A stretch of DNA of 64,000 bases from Nitrospinae bacterium CG11_big_fil_rev_8_21_14_0_20_45_15 (GTDB taxonomy: Bacteria; Nitrospinota; Nitrospinia; Nitrospinales; VA-1): the NCBI GenBank assembly GCA_002787235.1, contig PCWG01000001.1, positions 1 through 64,000 on the forward strand. The letters are read 5' to 3'. Below, one piece after another: positions 8,368-20,424 of this stretch (its first letter is position 1; the number at the start of each line of letters is the position of its first letter). The position numbers were made by a program, and so were the translations under genes. A model generated the notes under the pieces. The model saw only the letters and a program-made list of their open reading frames with translations. It did not search any database and was not told the DNA's origin.

Positions 8368-8739
8368 TTATTCCGGCAAATTCATCAGCATCTTACGGAT
8401 GTACAAGACTGCGGAGTGAATTTCCAGTTTTGAAAGTACCGGTGCCCAGGGCATCATAGCGGTTCCTTCCCGACCTCCAGAAACCGAGGTCAGCATACGC
8501 TCCGGGCTCAGTTCCTGCCTGGATTTTTCGGTGGTGAAATTTCGGGGCGGTGGATTGAGTGCATTGGCGGCAAAGGTGGCACCGTCTCCATTCACGCCGT
8601 GGCAAACCTTGCAATGCGTTTCAAAAATTTTCTTTCCAAGCTCCACATCTGCTTTGGGTTGAAGGGGGTTGCCTGTGGCTTCTTTGCCCGCAAAGAGGCA
8701 CAGGCAGAATAAAAGGACGACCTGAGACCAGCGGTTCAT
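8368..8739 (-). CDS. Small secreted cytochrome c coupled to glnD
   Basis: A 123-residue protein with a signal peptide (about 1-23), haem motif CKVCH at 43-47, and Met95 or Met96 in TAMMPW as probable axial ligand. It shares the GDG...NPPPRNFT stretch with the cytochrome at 645-1307 but ends right after the haem domain. Its ATG overlaps the glnD stop by four bases (ATGA), so translation should be coupled to glnD, an odd pairing of a nitrogen sensor with a periplasmic electron carrier. No functional link is known to me; the operon may be incidental. Confidence 0.85.
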   Translation of the reverse strand: MNRWSQVVLLFCLCLFAGKEATGNPLQPKADVELGKKIFETHCKVCHGVNGDGATFAANALNPPPRNFTTEKSRQELSPERMLTSVSGGREGTAMMPWAPVLSKLEIHSAVLYIRKMLMNLPE

Positions 8740-11405
8740 TGCGGCAGATTCCCAAGATTTTCTGTCAATAGAGATCGAACCAGATTCTCTTTGATGCGGC
8801 GCAGAAAGGGAATCTTGGTTATTTTCCCATTGAGATGGGTGACATGAAACACGTCGATGCCGCGTCCTCCCTCCGTGGCAATGATAGTTCGATGGATTGT
8901 GATATTGAAAATTCCAAAACTGCGCACCACTTTATAAAGCATACCGATGTGGTCCCGCGCTTCGACACGGACGATGGTGTAATTCCCGACAGATTGGTTG
9001 TCGATGGTTATTTTGGGAACGATGCCGACGGTGGAAGATTTTTCGGCAACAAAACGTGTCCTGGTTTTCAGAAGATCGGCAAGTTTTTTATGGCCGGAAA
9101 ATACATCATCCAGGTCACGGGAAAGGATTTCCCAAATTTCGGCATCGGTTGATTCTGGATGAGGATCTTCAACCTGCACCGTGACAATTGTCAGTCCGTT
9201 GCTTCGAGACAGTATTTTGGCTCCCAGAATATTAAGATTTTTTGTCGTGAGGATACCCACCAAATTTTCAAAAGCCTGATCGGGGGACGGGCAGGACAGC
9301 GTCAAATACTGAAAATTCCCTATAGGACTGACTTTTCTGTTCAAAACAAAGGATTTCCCCTTAAGAGATGCGCAGGCTCTTATATGTTGAGCCACTTCCA
9401 CCGAATCGTAGGAAATCAGATAATCTTTAGGCATTTTCCGCAAATGCCCTTCGATCTCGGTGGCTGAAAATTCCCATCGTAAAACGCGATAGACTTCATC
9501 GCGTGTGGCTTGAGGTCGTTCGCTCAAAGATTCAGGATTTTTTATATAGGCCAGTGTTCGATGGTAAAGCTCAGACATTAAAACTTCTTTGTAAGATGTC
9601 CACGCCCCGGGAGCTACCGCCCGCAATTCGGAGTAACTGAACAGGAACAGGAGTTGAAGCCGTCTCGATGACCCGATTTTCTCGGCAAACCGTCGCACCA
9701 CAGTGGGTTGATGGATGTCTTGATGAAGTGCGGTTTCAATCATTTCGTGCTGATTGCTCAGCAGGAATTTCAAGATTTCCATTTCCTCAAAACTCAAAGC
9801 AAGGTGGCTCAAATAGTCACTTTTTTCTGGATAGTCAACGGGTTGATCCTTCCATGAGAACTGAAGCAAAAAGGAAAGTTTGAGGGTTTGAGGGTCCTTC
9901 AGCTTTTTATACATTTGAACCAGCAATTTTCTGTCTTTTACGGGAGTCGAACCCAGTTCTTCGAGAAAAGCGACCTTTCTCAAAGAATGTTCATCTGCTG
10001 TAAAATGGTGGTAAAAATCATAGTTGACCATGCAGATAGAGCGACCGAAATCGGGCAAAATTCGGCCTAAAATGCCAGCTTCATGCATGATTCGGAGATA
10101 TTTCTCTGAATTTTGATGTTTGAGAGTTGTCTTCAGCAGAGTTTCCGTTCTTTTTTGCTGAATCGTTGCATCGTCGAGCAGATCGCTGAAGAGGTGGAGA
10201 TTTCTTTTGAGGGCAGAGTCGGGTTCCAGATCGTGCTTGAGGCAAAGATTGAGGGCCGTGATCAAAAGATTTTTGTCCTTTTTAAAGACTTCTCCCTTTT
10301 GCGAATCATGAGAAAGTAACTTTCCAAGACCATAAAAGCCCCCGCCCAATGATTTCCGGGCGAGATTGGCCAAAGCCCTACTTAGAGATGGCTTGGGTGC
10401 CAGACATTGCTGGATAATAGACTCGGAAATTTTTTTGACATAGCCGGTATGCAGGTAAAAATCATGCATGAAAGATTGCACAGCGTGTCGTCCCCCTCCC
10501 ATATATCCCAGATTTTTAGCCAGTTTTTTTTGCAAAGAGGTTGTGAGGACATCCGTTTTTTTCCCGGTCTGATAATGTAACTCGTTGCGAACGCGGAAAA
10601 GAAAATTGAGTGAGCTGTCGAGTGCATCCAGTTCTTTGGAAGAAACCACATCATCGCTTCGGATTTCTCTCAGCGAGGCACTGCCATAACGAGCGGAAAC
10701 CATCCACAGTGCGGAGTGATAATCTCTGAGCCCTCCCGGACCTGTTTTGATATTTGGTTCCATATTATTAGATTGCATCGCACTGCCCTCCTGCAATCTG
10801 GATTGAATAAACCCTTTCACGCTTTTTCCGAGAATATTGCTTTTAAAAGATCGACGAAACTGTTCATAGCGGTGCAAGTCGCCAATGAGGTAACGGGTAT
10901 CGATCATGGAGGTTTTGATGGTGATATCCTCTTCAGCCAGCTTGATGCAATCCTTAATGGTTCGGCAACTCTGGCCAATCTCCAGACCGATGCCCCAGAA
11001 AATGGACGTGACGTCCTGAATGAACTGGTCGGTGATTTTTAAAATATTTTTTGGGCGGAGGAAAAGAAGGTCGATGTCGGAATTTGGATTCAATTCCCCT
11101 CGGCCGTAGCCCCCGACTGCGACCAAAGCAAATTCAGAAAGTGGATCGTATTTATTGTAGGTGTCTAATTTTGAGAGACTTAGGATAATGTGTCTCAAGG
11201 ATTCATCGATCAAACCCGTGTGCGCTTGAAGCACCTCTCGGCCGACGAATTCTCGGCGATGCCATTGGCGAATTTTTTCCCGCTCCTCAGCGATCAGGTC
11301 CTTAAAGGCCTTGAAAAAATGGTGGCGTTTGCGCGGATCTGTGGTTATTTCTCCAGCCGTTGAGAAATCCACGCCAAACTGATAATGGTTGAGTGAGTGT
11401 TTCAT
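8736..11405 (-). CDS. glnD: GlnD-type PII uridylyltransferase, HD motif apparently lost
   Basis: An 889-residue protein with the GlnD layout. The nucleotidyltransferase domain carries GGYGRGELNPNSDIDLLF (98-115), with the catalytic Asp-x-Asp pair intact. A GlnD-specific helical region follows, then the HD region, where YHHFTADEHSLR (465-476) is conserved. Two C-terminal ACT domains (about 700-760 and 805-885) should sense glutamine. The anomaly is at 511-530: the metal-binding HDIAKGRGGDHS of the family is replaced by QFSWKDQPVDYPEKSD, so uridylyl-removing activity is doubtful while uridylyl transfer should remain. No glnB is in the window. The ATG at 11405 has no clear ribosome binding site. 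Confidence 0.93.
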   Translation of the reverse strand: MKHSLNHYQFGVDFSTAGEITTDPRKRHHFFKAFKDLIAEEREKIRQWHRREFVGREVLQAHTGLIDESLRHIILSLSKLDTYNKYDPLSEFALVAVGGYGRGELNPNSDIDLLFLRPKNILKITDQFIQDVTSIFWGIGLEIGQSCRTIKDCIKLAEEDITIKTSMIDTRYLIGDLHRYEQFRRSFKSNILGKSVKGFIQSRLQEGSAMQSNNMEPNIKTGPGGLRDYHSALWMVSARYGSASLREIRSDDVVSSKELDALDSSLNFLFRVRNELHYQTGKKTDVLTTSLQKKLAKNLGYMGGGRHAVQSFMHDFYLHTGYVKKISESIIQQCLAPKPSLSRALANLARKSLGGGFYGLGKLLSHDSQKGEVFKKDKNLLITALNLCLKHDLEPDSALKRNLHLFSDLLDDATIQQKRTETLLKTTLKHQNSEKYLRIMHEAGILGRILPDFGRSICMVNYDFYHHFTADEHSLRKVAFLEELGSTPVKDRKLLVQMYKKLKDPQTLKLSFLLQFSWKDQPVDYPEKSDYLSHLALSFEEMEILKFLLSNQHEMIETALHQDIHQPTVVRRFAEKIGSSRRLQLLFLFSYSELRAVAPGAWTSYKEVLMSELYHRTLAYIKNPESLSERPQATRDEVYRVLRWEFSATEIEGHLRKMPKDYLISYDSVEVAQHIRACASLKGKSFVLNRKVSPIGNFQYLTLSCPSPDQAFENLVGILTTKNLNILGAKILSRSNGLTIVTVQVEDPHPESTDAEIWEILSRDLDDVFSGHKKLADLLKTRTRFVAEKSSTVGIVPKITIDNQSVGNYTIVRVEARDHIGMLYKVVRSFGIFNITIHRTIIATEGGRGIDVFHVTHLNGKITKIPFLRRIKENLVRSLLTENLGNLPQ

Positions 11406-14009
<2,604 letters not shown>

Positions 14010-14014
14010 TGTGC

Positions 14015-14042
14015 TTTCCCCGCCTTTAACCGGGCGGGGAAA
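14015..14042 (+). terminator. GC-rich hairpin between icd and mdh
   Basis: A perfect 10-bp stem (14015-14024 with 14033-14042, core CCCCGCC/GGCGGGG) with an 8-base loop, 5 bases after the icd stop. There is no following T-run, so it may stabilise the icd 3' end or act as a partial terminator and let some transcript through to mdh. Confidence 0.6.
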
Positions 14043-14091
14043 TACCAAATCTTCAGGTCAAGGGATGTGAGTCTTATTTATTAACTTTTAG

Positions 14092-15060
<969 letters not shown>

Positions 15061-15079
15061 ATTTGCTGTAGACGACAAA

Positions 15080-15129
15080 GACGCCGTCAGATAGGGAAAA
15101 TCTACGGAACATGTTCCCTGTCAGGCGTC
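15080..15129. terminator. Nested inverted repeats between convergent mdh and sigma-54 activator
   Basis: An outer stem (GACGCC 15080-15085 with GGCGTC 15124-15129) encloses AGGGAA/TTCCCT (15093-15098 with 15114-15119) and a perfect 12-base palindrome GGAACATGTTCC at 15106-15117. It lies where two transcripts converge, so a two-way terminator is likely, although the palindrome could also be a protein site. Confidence 0.5.
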
Positions 15130-16443
15130 GATGCCGTAACCCTTCATTTTCCGCCACAAAGTCACTCGATGCAGGCCCAGACGTTCAGCGGCCAGAGTTT
15201 GGTTGGAACCACAGTTTTTTAATTCCTGCAGGATCGTTTCCCTGTCAATGACCCGACGTCTTGTATCCTTTATATTGGGCGAACCTTGTAGCGGTATCAA
15301 ATTGAGATCAATCGGCTCAATCGTTTTTCCGGTGCAAATCACGCAGGCCCGCTCGATGACATTTTCCAATTCCCTGATATTTCCCGGCCAATCATAATCC
15401 ATCAGTGTTCGCAGTGCCGAAGGCGAAATGCCGCTGAGCTGTTTGGTTTTCAACCCATCCCAGTTTTGAACGAAATGCTCAACCAGCAAGGGGATGTCTT
15501 CTTTTCTCATTCGGAGAGGCGGCAATTGGATGGGAATGACGTTGAGCCGATAAAACAGATCTTCTCTGAAACGCCCCTCTCTCACCTCGGCCATCAAATC
15601 TTTATGCGTTGCCGCGATGATGCGAATATCTACCTTACGGGTACGATTGTCGCCCACACGCTCGATTTCCTTTTCTTGCAGGACACGTAGCAGATTGACT
15701 TGCACACGCGGACTCAAGTCGCCCACTTCATCGAGAAAAATACTACTGCCATTGGCTTCTTCAAACCGTCCCTCACGGTCTCTCAACGCGCCGGTGAAGG
15801 CACCCTTGACATGACCGAACAGTTCACTTTCCAGCAGGCCCGGAGACAACGAAGAGCAGTTGACTTTGATCAGCCGTTTTTCCGAGCGCGGACTTTCTTG
15901 ATGGATGGCTTTGGCGACCAGTTCTTTTCCTGTGCCGCTTTCACCCTGGATCAGGATGGTGGAATCGTAGGCGGCAATATTTTTTATAAACTTGAAAAGA
16001 TCGGCCATTGCGGAACTTTTCCCGATGATATTGCGAAACGAGCGTGTCTCCTTCAATTCCTCACGCAATAGCTGAACTTCGGTCGCGTCGGTGATAGCCA
16101 CCATGACTTCTCGTCTGCCGGAATCGCCCTTGTTGATCAAACCAACGTGGAAATCCCCCATCCGTTCAGAACCATCTCTTCTAATGAATTTGGATTGAAA
16201 GCGCAGAGGTGCTTTGAGTTCCCCCGTTTTTGCGGTCATACACAGGGCACAATTATTTTGGCAAATATTAGACTTGAAGAGGGTGGTGCACTTCTGCCCG
16301 ATCACTTCTTCCTTTTTGAAGCGGGTGATTTCTTCGGCACGGGAATTAAAATTACGGATGATCATGTCCTGATCGTAGACGAAAACCGCCTCGTCGAGGA
16401 CTTCAAAAATATTGCTGAGATATTCGGAGTTTTCTTCGGTCAT
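15121..16443 (-). CDS. Sigma-54 activator with PAS domain and cysteine cluster
   Basis: A 440-residue bacterial enhancer-binding protein. An N-terminal PAS domain (about 8-120) contains Cys52, Cys61, Cys65 and Cys68 (C-x8-C-x3-C-x2-C), a spacing suited to metal or Fe-S binding. The AAA+ domain (about 145-375) has Walker A GESGTGKE, the sigma-54-contacting GAFTGA loop and a DEVGDL Walker B. A Fis-type helix-turn-helix ends the protein (NQTLAAERLGLHRVTLWRKM). There is no receiver domain, so it probably senses its signal directly through PAS. It converges on mdh and precedes no obvious partner kinase. Its targets are unknown. Confidence 0.93.
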   Translation of the reverse strand: MTEENSEYLSNIFEVLDEAVFVYDQDMIIRNFNSRAEEITRFKKEEVIGQKCTTLFKSNICQNNCALCMTAKTGELKAPLRFQSKFIRRDGSERMGDFHVGLINKGDSGRREVMVAITDATEVQLLREELKETRSFRNIIGKSSAMADLFKFIKNIAAYDSTILIQGESGTGKELVAKAIHQESPRSEKRLIKVNCSSLSPGLLESELFGHVKGAFTGALRDREGRFEEANGSSIFLDEVGDLSPRVQVNLLRVLQEKEIERVGDNRTRKVDIRIIAATHKDLMAEVREGRFREDLFYRLNVIPIQLPPLRMRKEDIPLLVEHFVQNWDGLKTKQLSGISPSALRTLMDYDWPGNIRELENVIERACVICTGKTIEPIDLNLIPLQGSPNIKDTRRRVIDRETILQELKNCGSNQTLAAERLGLHRVTLWRKMKGYGIDA

Positions 16444-16541
16444 CGCATCAAGTCAGGAAATAGATCAATTTCAGGGAAAAATATTAGCTCTCACTCCATT
16501 GAGGAGTGTTGCATTCAGTGTTGCATGAGCGGAGCGACGAA

Positions 16542-18596
16542 TCAAATATTTTCAATGGAATGGAGGACTGTCTTTATTTCAGATTCACTGGGAACGCTAC
16601 CGCCCCAGCGATTTTTCTCATAAAAGTGGGTGATGATTTCTGCGTGCGCTCTTTTCTCCGGGGGGAGTGCTTGTAGATTTTTCAAGAGTTCGCGGTGAGT
16701 CCAGCAGGGTTTTTTGCGAATGCCCGATCGTTCGAGACGGATCAACAGGTTTATATAAATTTGTGTTGAAAAGGATGTCTGGGACTTTTTATTGAAAAAA
16801 TACCAAAAAATACCCACACCGCTCAAGAGTGTGATGAGAAGTCCTGTCCAGGGCAACGATGAGAAATTGATTCCGCCGCGAAAGACATCTTTTAAATTGA
16901 AACTTTTTATTTCATTCGTCCATCCCCGACGTTCGGAGTTGAGGAAATTGAAAATTTCCATTTGATCGCGAAAGGAATAGCGGACGACATAGCGTTGCCA
17001 GTAAAGTTGCAATAGATCCATCCAAAGGAAGGCGACTGAAGATCCTGATTGTTGCGCAAGCGATAGATCGGGCGGAGTGGGGTCGTATACCATCCAACCC
17101 GTACCGGGGACAAAGGCCTCGACCCAGGAATGCGCGTGTTTTTCCTTCACGATCAAATATTCTCCCAGCGCGTTCCACTCCCCTTCCGCAAACCCGTTGA
17201 CCATTCTCGCCGCGACCCCTGCCTGACGAAGCAGTAGCGTCATCGCCGACGCAAAGTATTCACAATGTCCTTTCTTGCGTTGAAACAAAAAGAAGTCGAT
17301 GGGAGACATGCCCGCCTCCGGTGCTTCCTTTTCCAGTGTGTACGAAAAACCGTTGCGCAGGTGATTTAAAATCGCCTCAGCTTTGTCGGGAACGTTGTCC
17401 CGCTTGTTTGTCAATTGCTCTGCCAGTTGAACAAATTGCGTGCTTGTTTCTGGCAGTTGCAGGTATCTGGAATGATATTGATTGAAATCGAGATTGGGTG
17501 ACTTGAAATTGTAACTTTGGCCGGGATAGCCCACTTCGGATTGCATGACAAAGTGCCTTGCGCCTCCGGGATTGCCCGTCTTCAGAACAAATCCGGGGTC
17601 CATCCGCAAATGACGAAAGGTTCCATTGATGTTGCGGGGGATGCCGTGAGTGAAAACGATATCCGTATCAAAAGCTTCCCGGTACACATCCTGATGCAGG
17701 ATTTCCTTTTCTGGCACAATGTGGAAAAGAGCGATGTCCTGACTTTCAGCGTGCCACAATTCCAATTCCTCGCTAGAGGTGGCCCGCCAGCGATTGTTGC
17801 TGTAATGATCGAGAACAACGCCACGCCATAAAATCGGTGATTGCGGGCGAACCTTTTTACCGCCTTTGGAATATTCGACGCGCATGACGACGGCTTCGTT
17901 CTGTTTGATCTTCCCAACATCACCGAGCACCACATTGTCCGAAAATCCGCTGATAGAATTCGAAGCAGAGTTTAGAGATAAAAAACTCAATCCCACCCGC
18001 GGGAAGCTGATGAAAATAAAAATTGTGAAGACCAGACTGATTGCAATGAGACCCGAAGAGGCACCAAACAGGGAGACGGGGAGTTTTTCGTGATCGCCCA
18101 CCCATTTGAAAATTTCCGGTGGACTGTGACTGCCCACCTTCTCCACCGTCATATTGTAGAAAATCAGGCACAAACTGAGCGTCAGATAAAACAAAATAAA
18201 AACGATGCCGTAGGTGATATCCTGTACATGGAGAGCCCCGATGAAGAGGCAGACGATTGCCAGCATATAACCAAAAAGATAGTCATTGACCTCTGTTTTC
18301 AAAAGGAAACGGGTAAAGATAAGGAGCACCACAAACCAGATGGTTATATCAAATAGAGGCATATCCAGAGTGTAGTAGAGAACCGGGAGGATGAGAACAT
18401 TCCAGTTGGATATCAGTTGATTCGAGGAAGGGCGCACCGGGATGATCTTCTTCAGTTCCAGAGCGTAAAAAATTCCCAGACTTGCTATCAGGGCAATGCC
18501 TGTTGATTGAGTGAAAGTTTCGCTCAAGATCAGGCAGAATATTCCCGTACCCGCGAGCAGGTAACTGAAGGTCGTGAGGCCGGTTCTTAGGGTCAT
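16542..18596 (-). CDS. TgpA-like transglutaminase membrane protein (DUF3488)
   Basis: A 684-residue inner-membrane protein. About six N-terminal transmembrane helices (1-210, DUF3488) are followed by a periplasmic transglutaminase-like domain (about 370-500) with the triad Cys in KKGHCEYFASAM, His in KEKHAHSWVEAFV and Asp in VYDPTPP. One more helix (about 575-600) and a C-terminal DUF4129-like tail complete it. In Pseudomonas the homologue TgpA is an essential envelope protein with a periplasmic transglutaminase fold, but its substrate is unclear. In many genomes a MoxR-type ATPase and a DUF58 protein sit alongside; neither is present here. The start at 18596 has no clear ribosome binding site. 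Confidence 0.9.
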   Translation of the reverse strand: MTLRTGLTTFSYLLAGTGIFCLILSETFTQSTGIALIASLGIFYALELKKIIPVRPSSNQLISNWNVLILPVLYYTLDMPLFDITIWFVVLLIFTRFLLKTEVNDYLFGYMLAIVCLFIGALHVQDITYGIVFILFYLTLSLCLIFYNMTVEKVGSHSPPEIFKWVGDHEKLPVSLFGASSGLIAISLVFTIFIFISFPRVGLSFLSLNSASNSISGFSDNVVLGDVGKIKQNEAVVMRVEYSKGGKKVRPQSPILWRGVVLDHYSNNRWRATSSEELELWHAESQDIALFHIVPEKEILHQDVYREAFDTDIVFTHGIPRNINGTFRHLRMDPGFVLKTGNPGGARHFVMQSEVGYPGQSYNFKSPNLDFNQYHSRYLQLPETSTQFVQLAEQLTNKRDNVPDKAEAILNHLRNGFSYTLEKEAPEAGMSPIDFFLFQRKKGHCEYFASAMTLLLRQAGVAARMVNGFAEGEWNALGEYLIVKEKHAHSWVEAFVPGTGWMVYDPTPPDLSLAQQSGSSVAFLWMDLLQLYWQRYVVRYSFRDQMEIFNFLNSERRGWTNEIKSFNLKDVFRGGINFSSLPWTGLLITLLSGVGIFWYFFNKKSQTSFSTQIYINLLIRLERSGIRKKPCWTHRELLKNLQALPPEKRAHAEIITHFYEKNRWGGSVPSESEIKTVLHSIENI

Positions 18597-18800
18597 TGGC
18601 TATTGTTTGACATTTGACAAGTCATTCCTTAAAATTCCCATCTTTGCTTGTCATTGATAAAAAGATGTGAAATTCAGTGAGTATTGTTTTATTCTAAGCC
18701 AAAATTGAGCAATAATTGCTGATTTGTTTGACTGAGCTAATCTGATTTTTAATCATTATGACAGGGATTCCTTTTACAAGGCGAGCCCTGGGAGGATGGA

Positions 18801-19349
18801 ATGAACTTAAGGCTTTTGTTATCTGCAATTCTTTTAACCGGCATATTGAGCACTTCGGCCCAAGCCGAGGAAGTGGGCGTTATTGAAACCACTATGGGGA
18901 AAATTGAAATAAAATTCTTCCCGGACGTTGCCCCCGCACATGTTAAAAATTTCAAGGATCTGGCGAATAAAGGTTTTTATAATGGAACCACCTTTCATCG
19001 TGTGATTCCCGGTTTCATGATTCAGGGCGGCGATCCCAATACAAAAGATGCGGATAAAGGCAACGACGGAATGGGAGGCCCCGGCTATAACGTACCCGCC
19101 GAATTCAACAATTTGAAACATTCCAGAGGCATCCTTTCCATGGCACGTTCCGGTCATCCCGACAGTGCAGGATCACAATTTTTTATTGTTGTCAAAGATG
19201 CCAATTTCCTGGATGGAAATTACACCGTCTTTGGCGAAGTCATCAACGGCATGGATGTTGTTGACAAAATCGTTTCCGCTCCACGGGATGGAAATGACAA
19301 TCCACACACGCGAATTGAGATGACGAAAGTATCTATCGAAAATCGCTGA
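18801..19349 (+). CDS. Exported peptidyl-prolyl isomerase (cyclophilin)
   Basis: A 182-residue cyclophilin with a cleavable signal peptide (about 1-22, ending in AQA). The mature part has the PPIase core FHRVIPGFMIQGGDP, the GSQFFIVVKD segment and a C-terminal DNPHTRIEM. It should catalyse cis-trans proline isomerisation in the periplasm. GGGAGGA stands close before the ATG. It is about 65% identical by eye to the signal-less copy immediately downstream, so the pair arose by duplication. Confidence 0.95.
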   Translation: MNLRLLLSAILLTGILSTSAQAEEVGVIETTMGKIEIKFFPDVAPAHVKNFKDLANKGFYNGTTFHRVIPGFMIQGGDPNTKDADKGNDGMGGPGYNVPAEFNNLKHSRGILSMARSGHPDSAGSQFFIVVKDANFLDGNYTVFGEVINGMDVVDKIVSAPRDGNDNPHTRIEMTKVSIENR

Positions 19350-19374
19350 GTATTTTTACTTTATCCAAAAATTC

Positions 19375-19395
19375 ACCGGTTAAAGCCGGTTTTTT
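19375..19395 (+). terminator. Terminator between the two cyclophilin genes
   Basis: Stem ACCGG/CCGGT (19375-19379 with 19386-19390) followed directly by six T residues: a short but canonical intrinsic terminator. It suggests that the second cyclophilin has its own promoter or receives read-through only. Confidence 0.65.
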
Positions 19396-19413
19396 AAAGA
19401 AAGCAGGGAAAAT

Positions 19414-19902
19414 ATGTCAAATGAAACCGCAGTGATCGAAACAACCCTTGGGAATATAGAAATAGAATTCTTTGGAGATATCGCACCGGGTCATGTGAAA
19501 AACTTTACCGACCTTGCTAGAAAAGGATTCTACGACGGAACCGCATTTCATCGTGTCATACCGGGTTTTATGATTCAAGGCGGCGATCCCAACTCCAAAA
19601 ATAAAGACAAGTCTCTTCATGGAACGGGCGGCCCGGGCTATACGATCAAGGCAGAATTCAACGATACCCCTCATGATCGCGGAGTCCTTTCCATGGCACG
19701 TGCTCAAGATCCCGACAGTGCCGGGTCGCAGTTTTTTATTGTCGTTAAAGATTCCCATTTTCTGGACAATCAATACACCGCTTTTGGACGAGTGACTGAA
19801 GGAATGGATGTTGCCGATAAAATAGTCAACTCACCCAGAGACAGCCGTGACAATCCCAATGAGCGTATTGAGATGATAAGTGTTAAAGTCATCGAAGCGT
19901 GA
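19414..19902 (+). CDS. ppiB: Cytoplasmic peptidyl-prolyl isomerase (cyclophilin)
   Basis: A 162-residue cyclophilin without a signal peptide, so cytoplasmic. It has the same core as the exported copy (FHRVIPGFMIQGGDP, GSQFFIVVKDSHFL) and a typical short PpiB length. AGGGAAA precedes the ATG. A duplicated pair in which one copy is exported gives each compartment its own proline isomerase. Confidence 0.95.
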   Translation: MSNETAVIETTLGNIEIEFFGDIAPGHVKNFTDLARKGFYDGTAFHRVIPGFMIQGGDPNSKNKDKSLHGTGGPGYTIKAEFNDTPHDRGVLSMARAQDPDSAGSQFFIVVKDSHFLDNQYTAFGRVTEGMDVADKIVNSPRDSRDNPNERIEMISVKVIEA

Positions 19903-19935
19903 TCCTGAAATTTTAAATAGAAAAAACGGGTCTTT

Positions 19936-20295
19936 ATGGAAAAAGAATTTGTAGTAGACATTTACAAAATAACGGGGACCTCGACACCCTCTGGGCGCAC
20001 TGCGGACGAGGGCGAGGCTTCAGGCGAGACGATTCGTCAGCTCATTCTCGACAACTGGGATCAACACGAGAAGATCGTTATCCTGTTTGAAGGCGTTGTG
20101 CAAATGACACGTCCCTTTGTGGATGAAGCTTTTGCCAAATTGCTTCGAGATCACAGTCTGGATGCGTTCAACCAGAAGCTGTTTTTCCCCGACGCAAACG
20201 ACCGTATTGTAAAAGAATTGAATGCGGCGGTTAAACTGCGTTTGAAAATCAATCAAATGGAGAAGGATCGAGCGGAAGAAGCCGCAGGCAATTGA
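19936..20295 (+). CDS. STAS-like DUF4325-type protein
   Basis: A 119-residue soluble protein. The middle (about 40-75, EKIVILFEGVVQMTRPFVDEAFAKLL) resembles the STAS-like DUF4325 domain, whose members are often paired with histidine-kinase-like ATPases. No such partner is next to it. The N-terminus is short and flexible and the last 20 residues are charged helix. It is 33 bases behind ppiB on the same strand and has a strong terminator about 95 bases after it. The function is unknown; the fold call is moderate. Confidence 0.65.
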   Translation: MEKEFVVDIYKITGTSTPSGRTADEGEASGETIRQLILDNWDQHEKIVILFEGVVQMTRPFVDEAFAKLLRDHSLDAFNQKLFFPDANDRIVKELNAAVKLRLKINQMEKDRAEEAAGN

Positions 20296-20387
20296 TGTGG
20301 TTGTCTGAGTCGTGAACTTTCTAAGGCAGGATAAGCGGGTGAAAGTCCGTTGTAATGCAATAAACAGAGTTGTCGATAAAAAATCTA

Positions 20388-20423
20388 CAGGCCCCCTGGA
20401 GCGATCCGGGGGCCTGTTTTTTG
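20388..20423. terminator. Strong bidirectional terminator
   Basis: A perfect 9-bp GC-rich stem CAGGCCCCC/GGGGGCCTG (20388-20396 with 20408-20416), with T-runs on the right for the plus strand and, after TAGA, on the left for the minus strand. It separates the convergent STAS-like and kinase genes. Confidence 0.85.
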
Positions 20424-20424
20424 T

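Noticed and set aside
20325-20355. GGGTGAAAGTCCG stretch resembling a group II intron or riboswitch segment
   Set aside because: Only a short match; no flanking catalytic domain or conserved secondary structure was seen.
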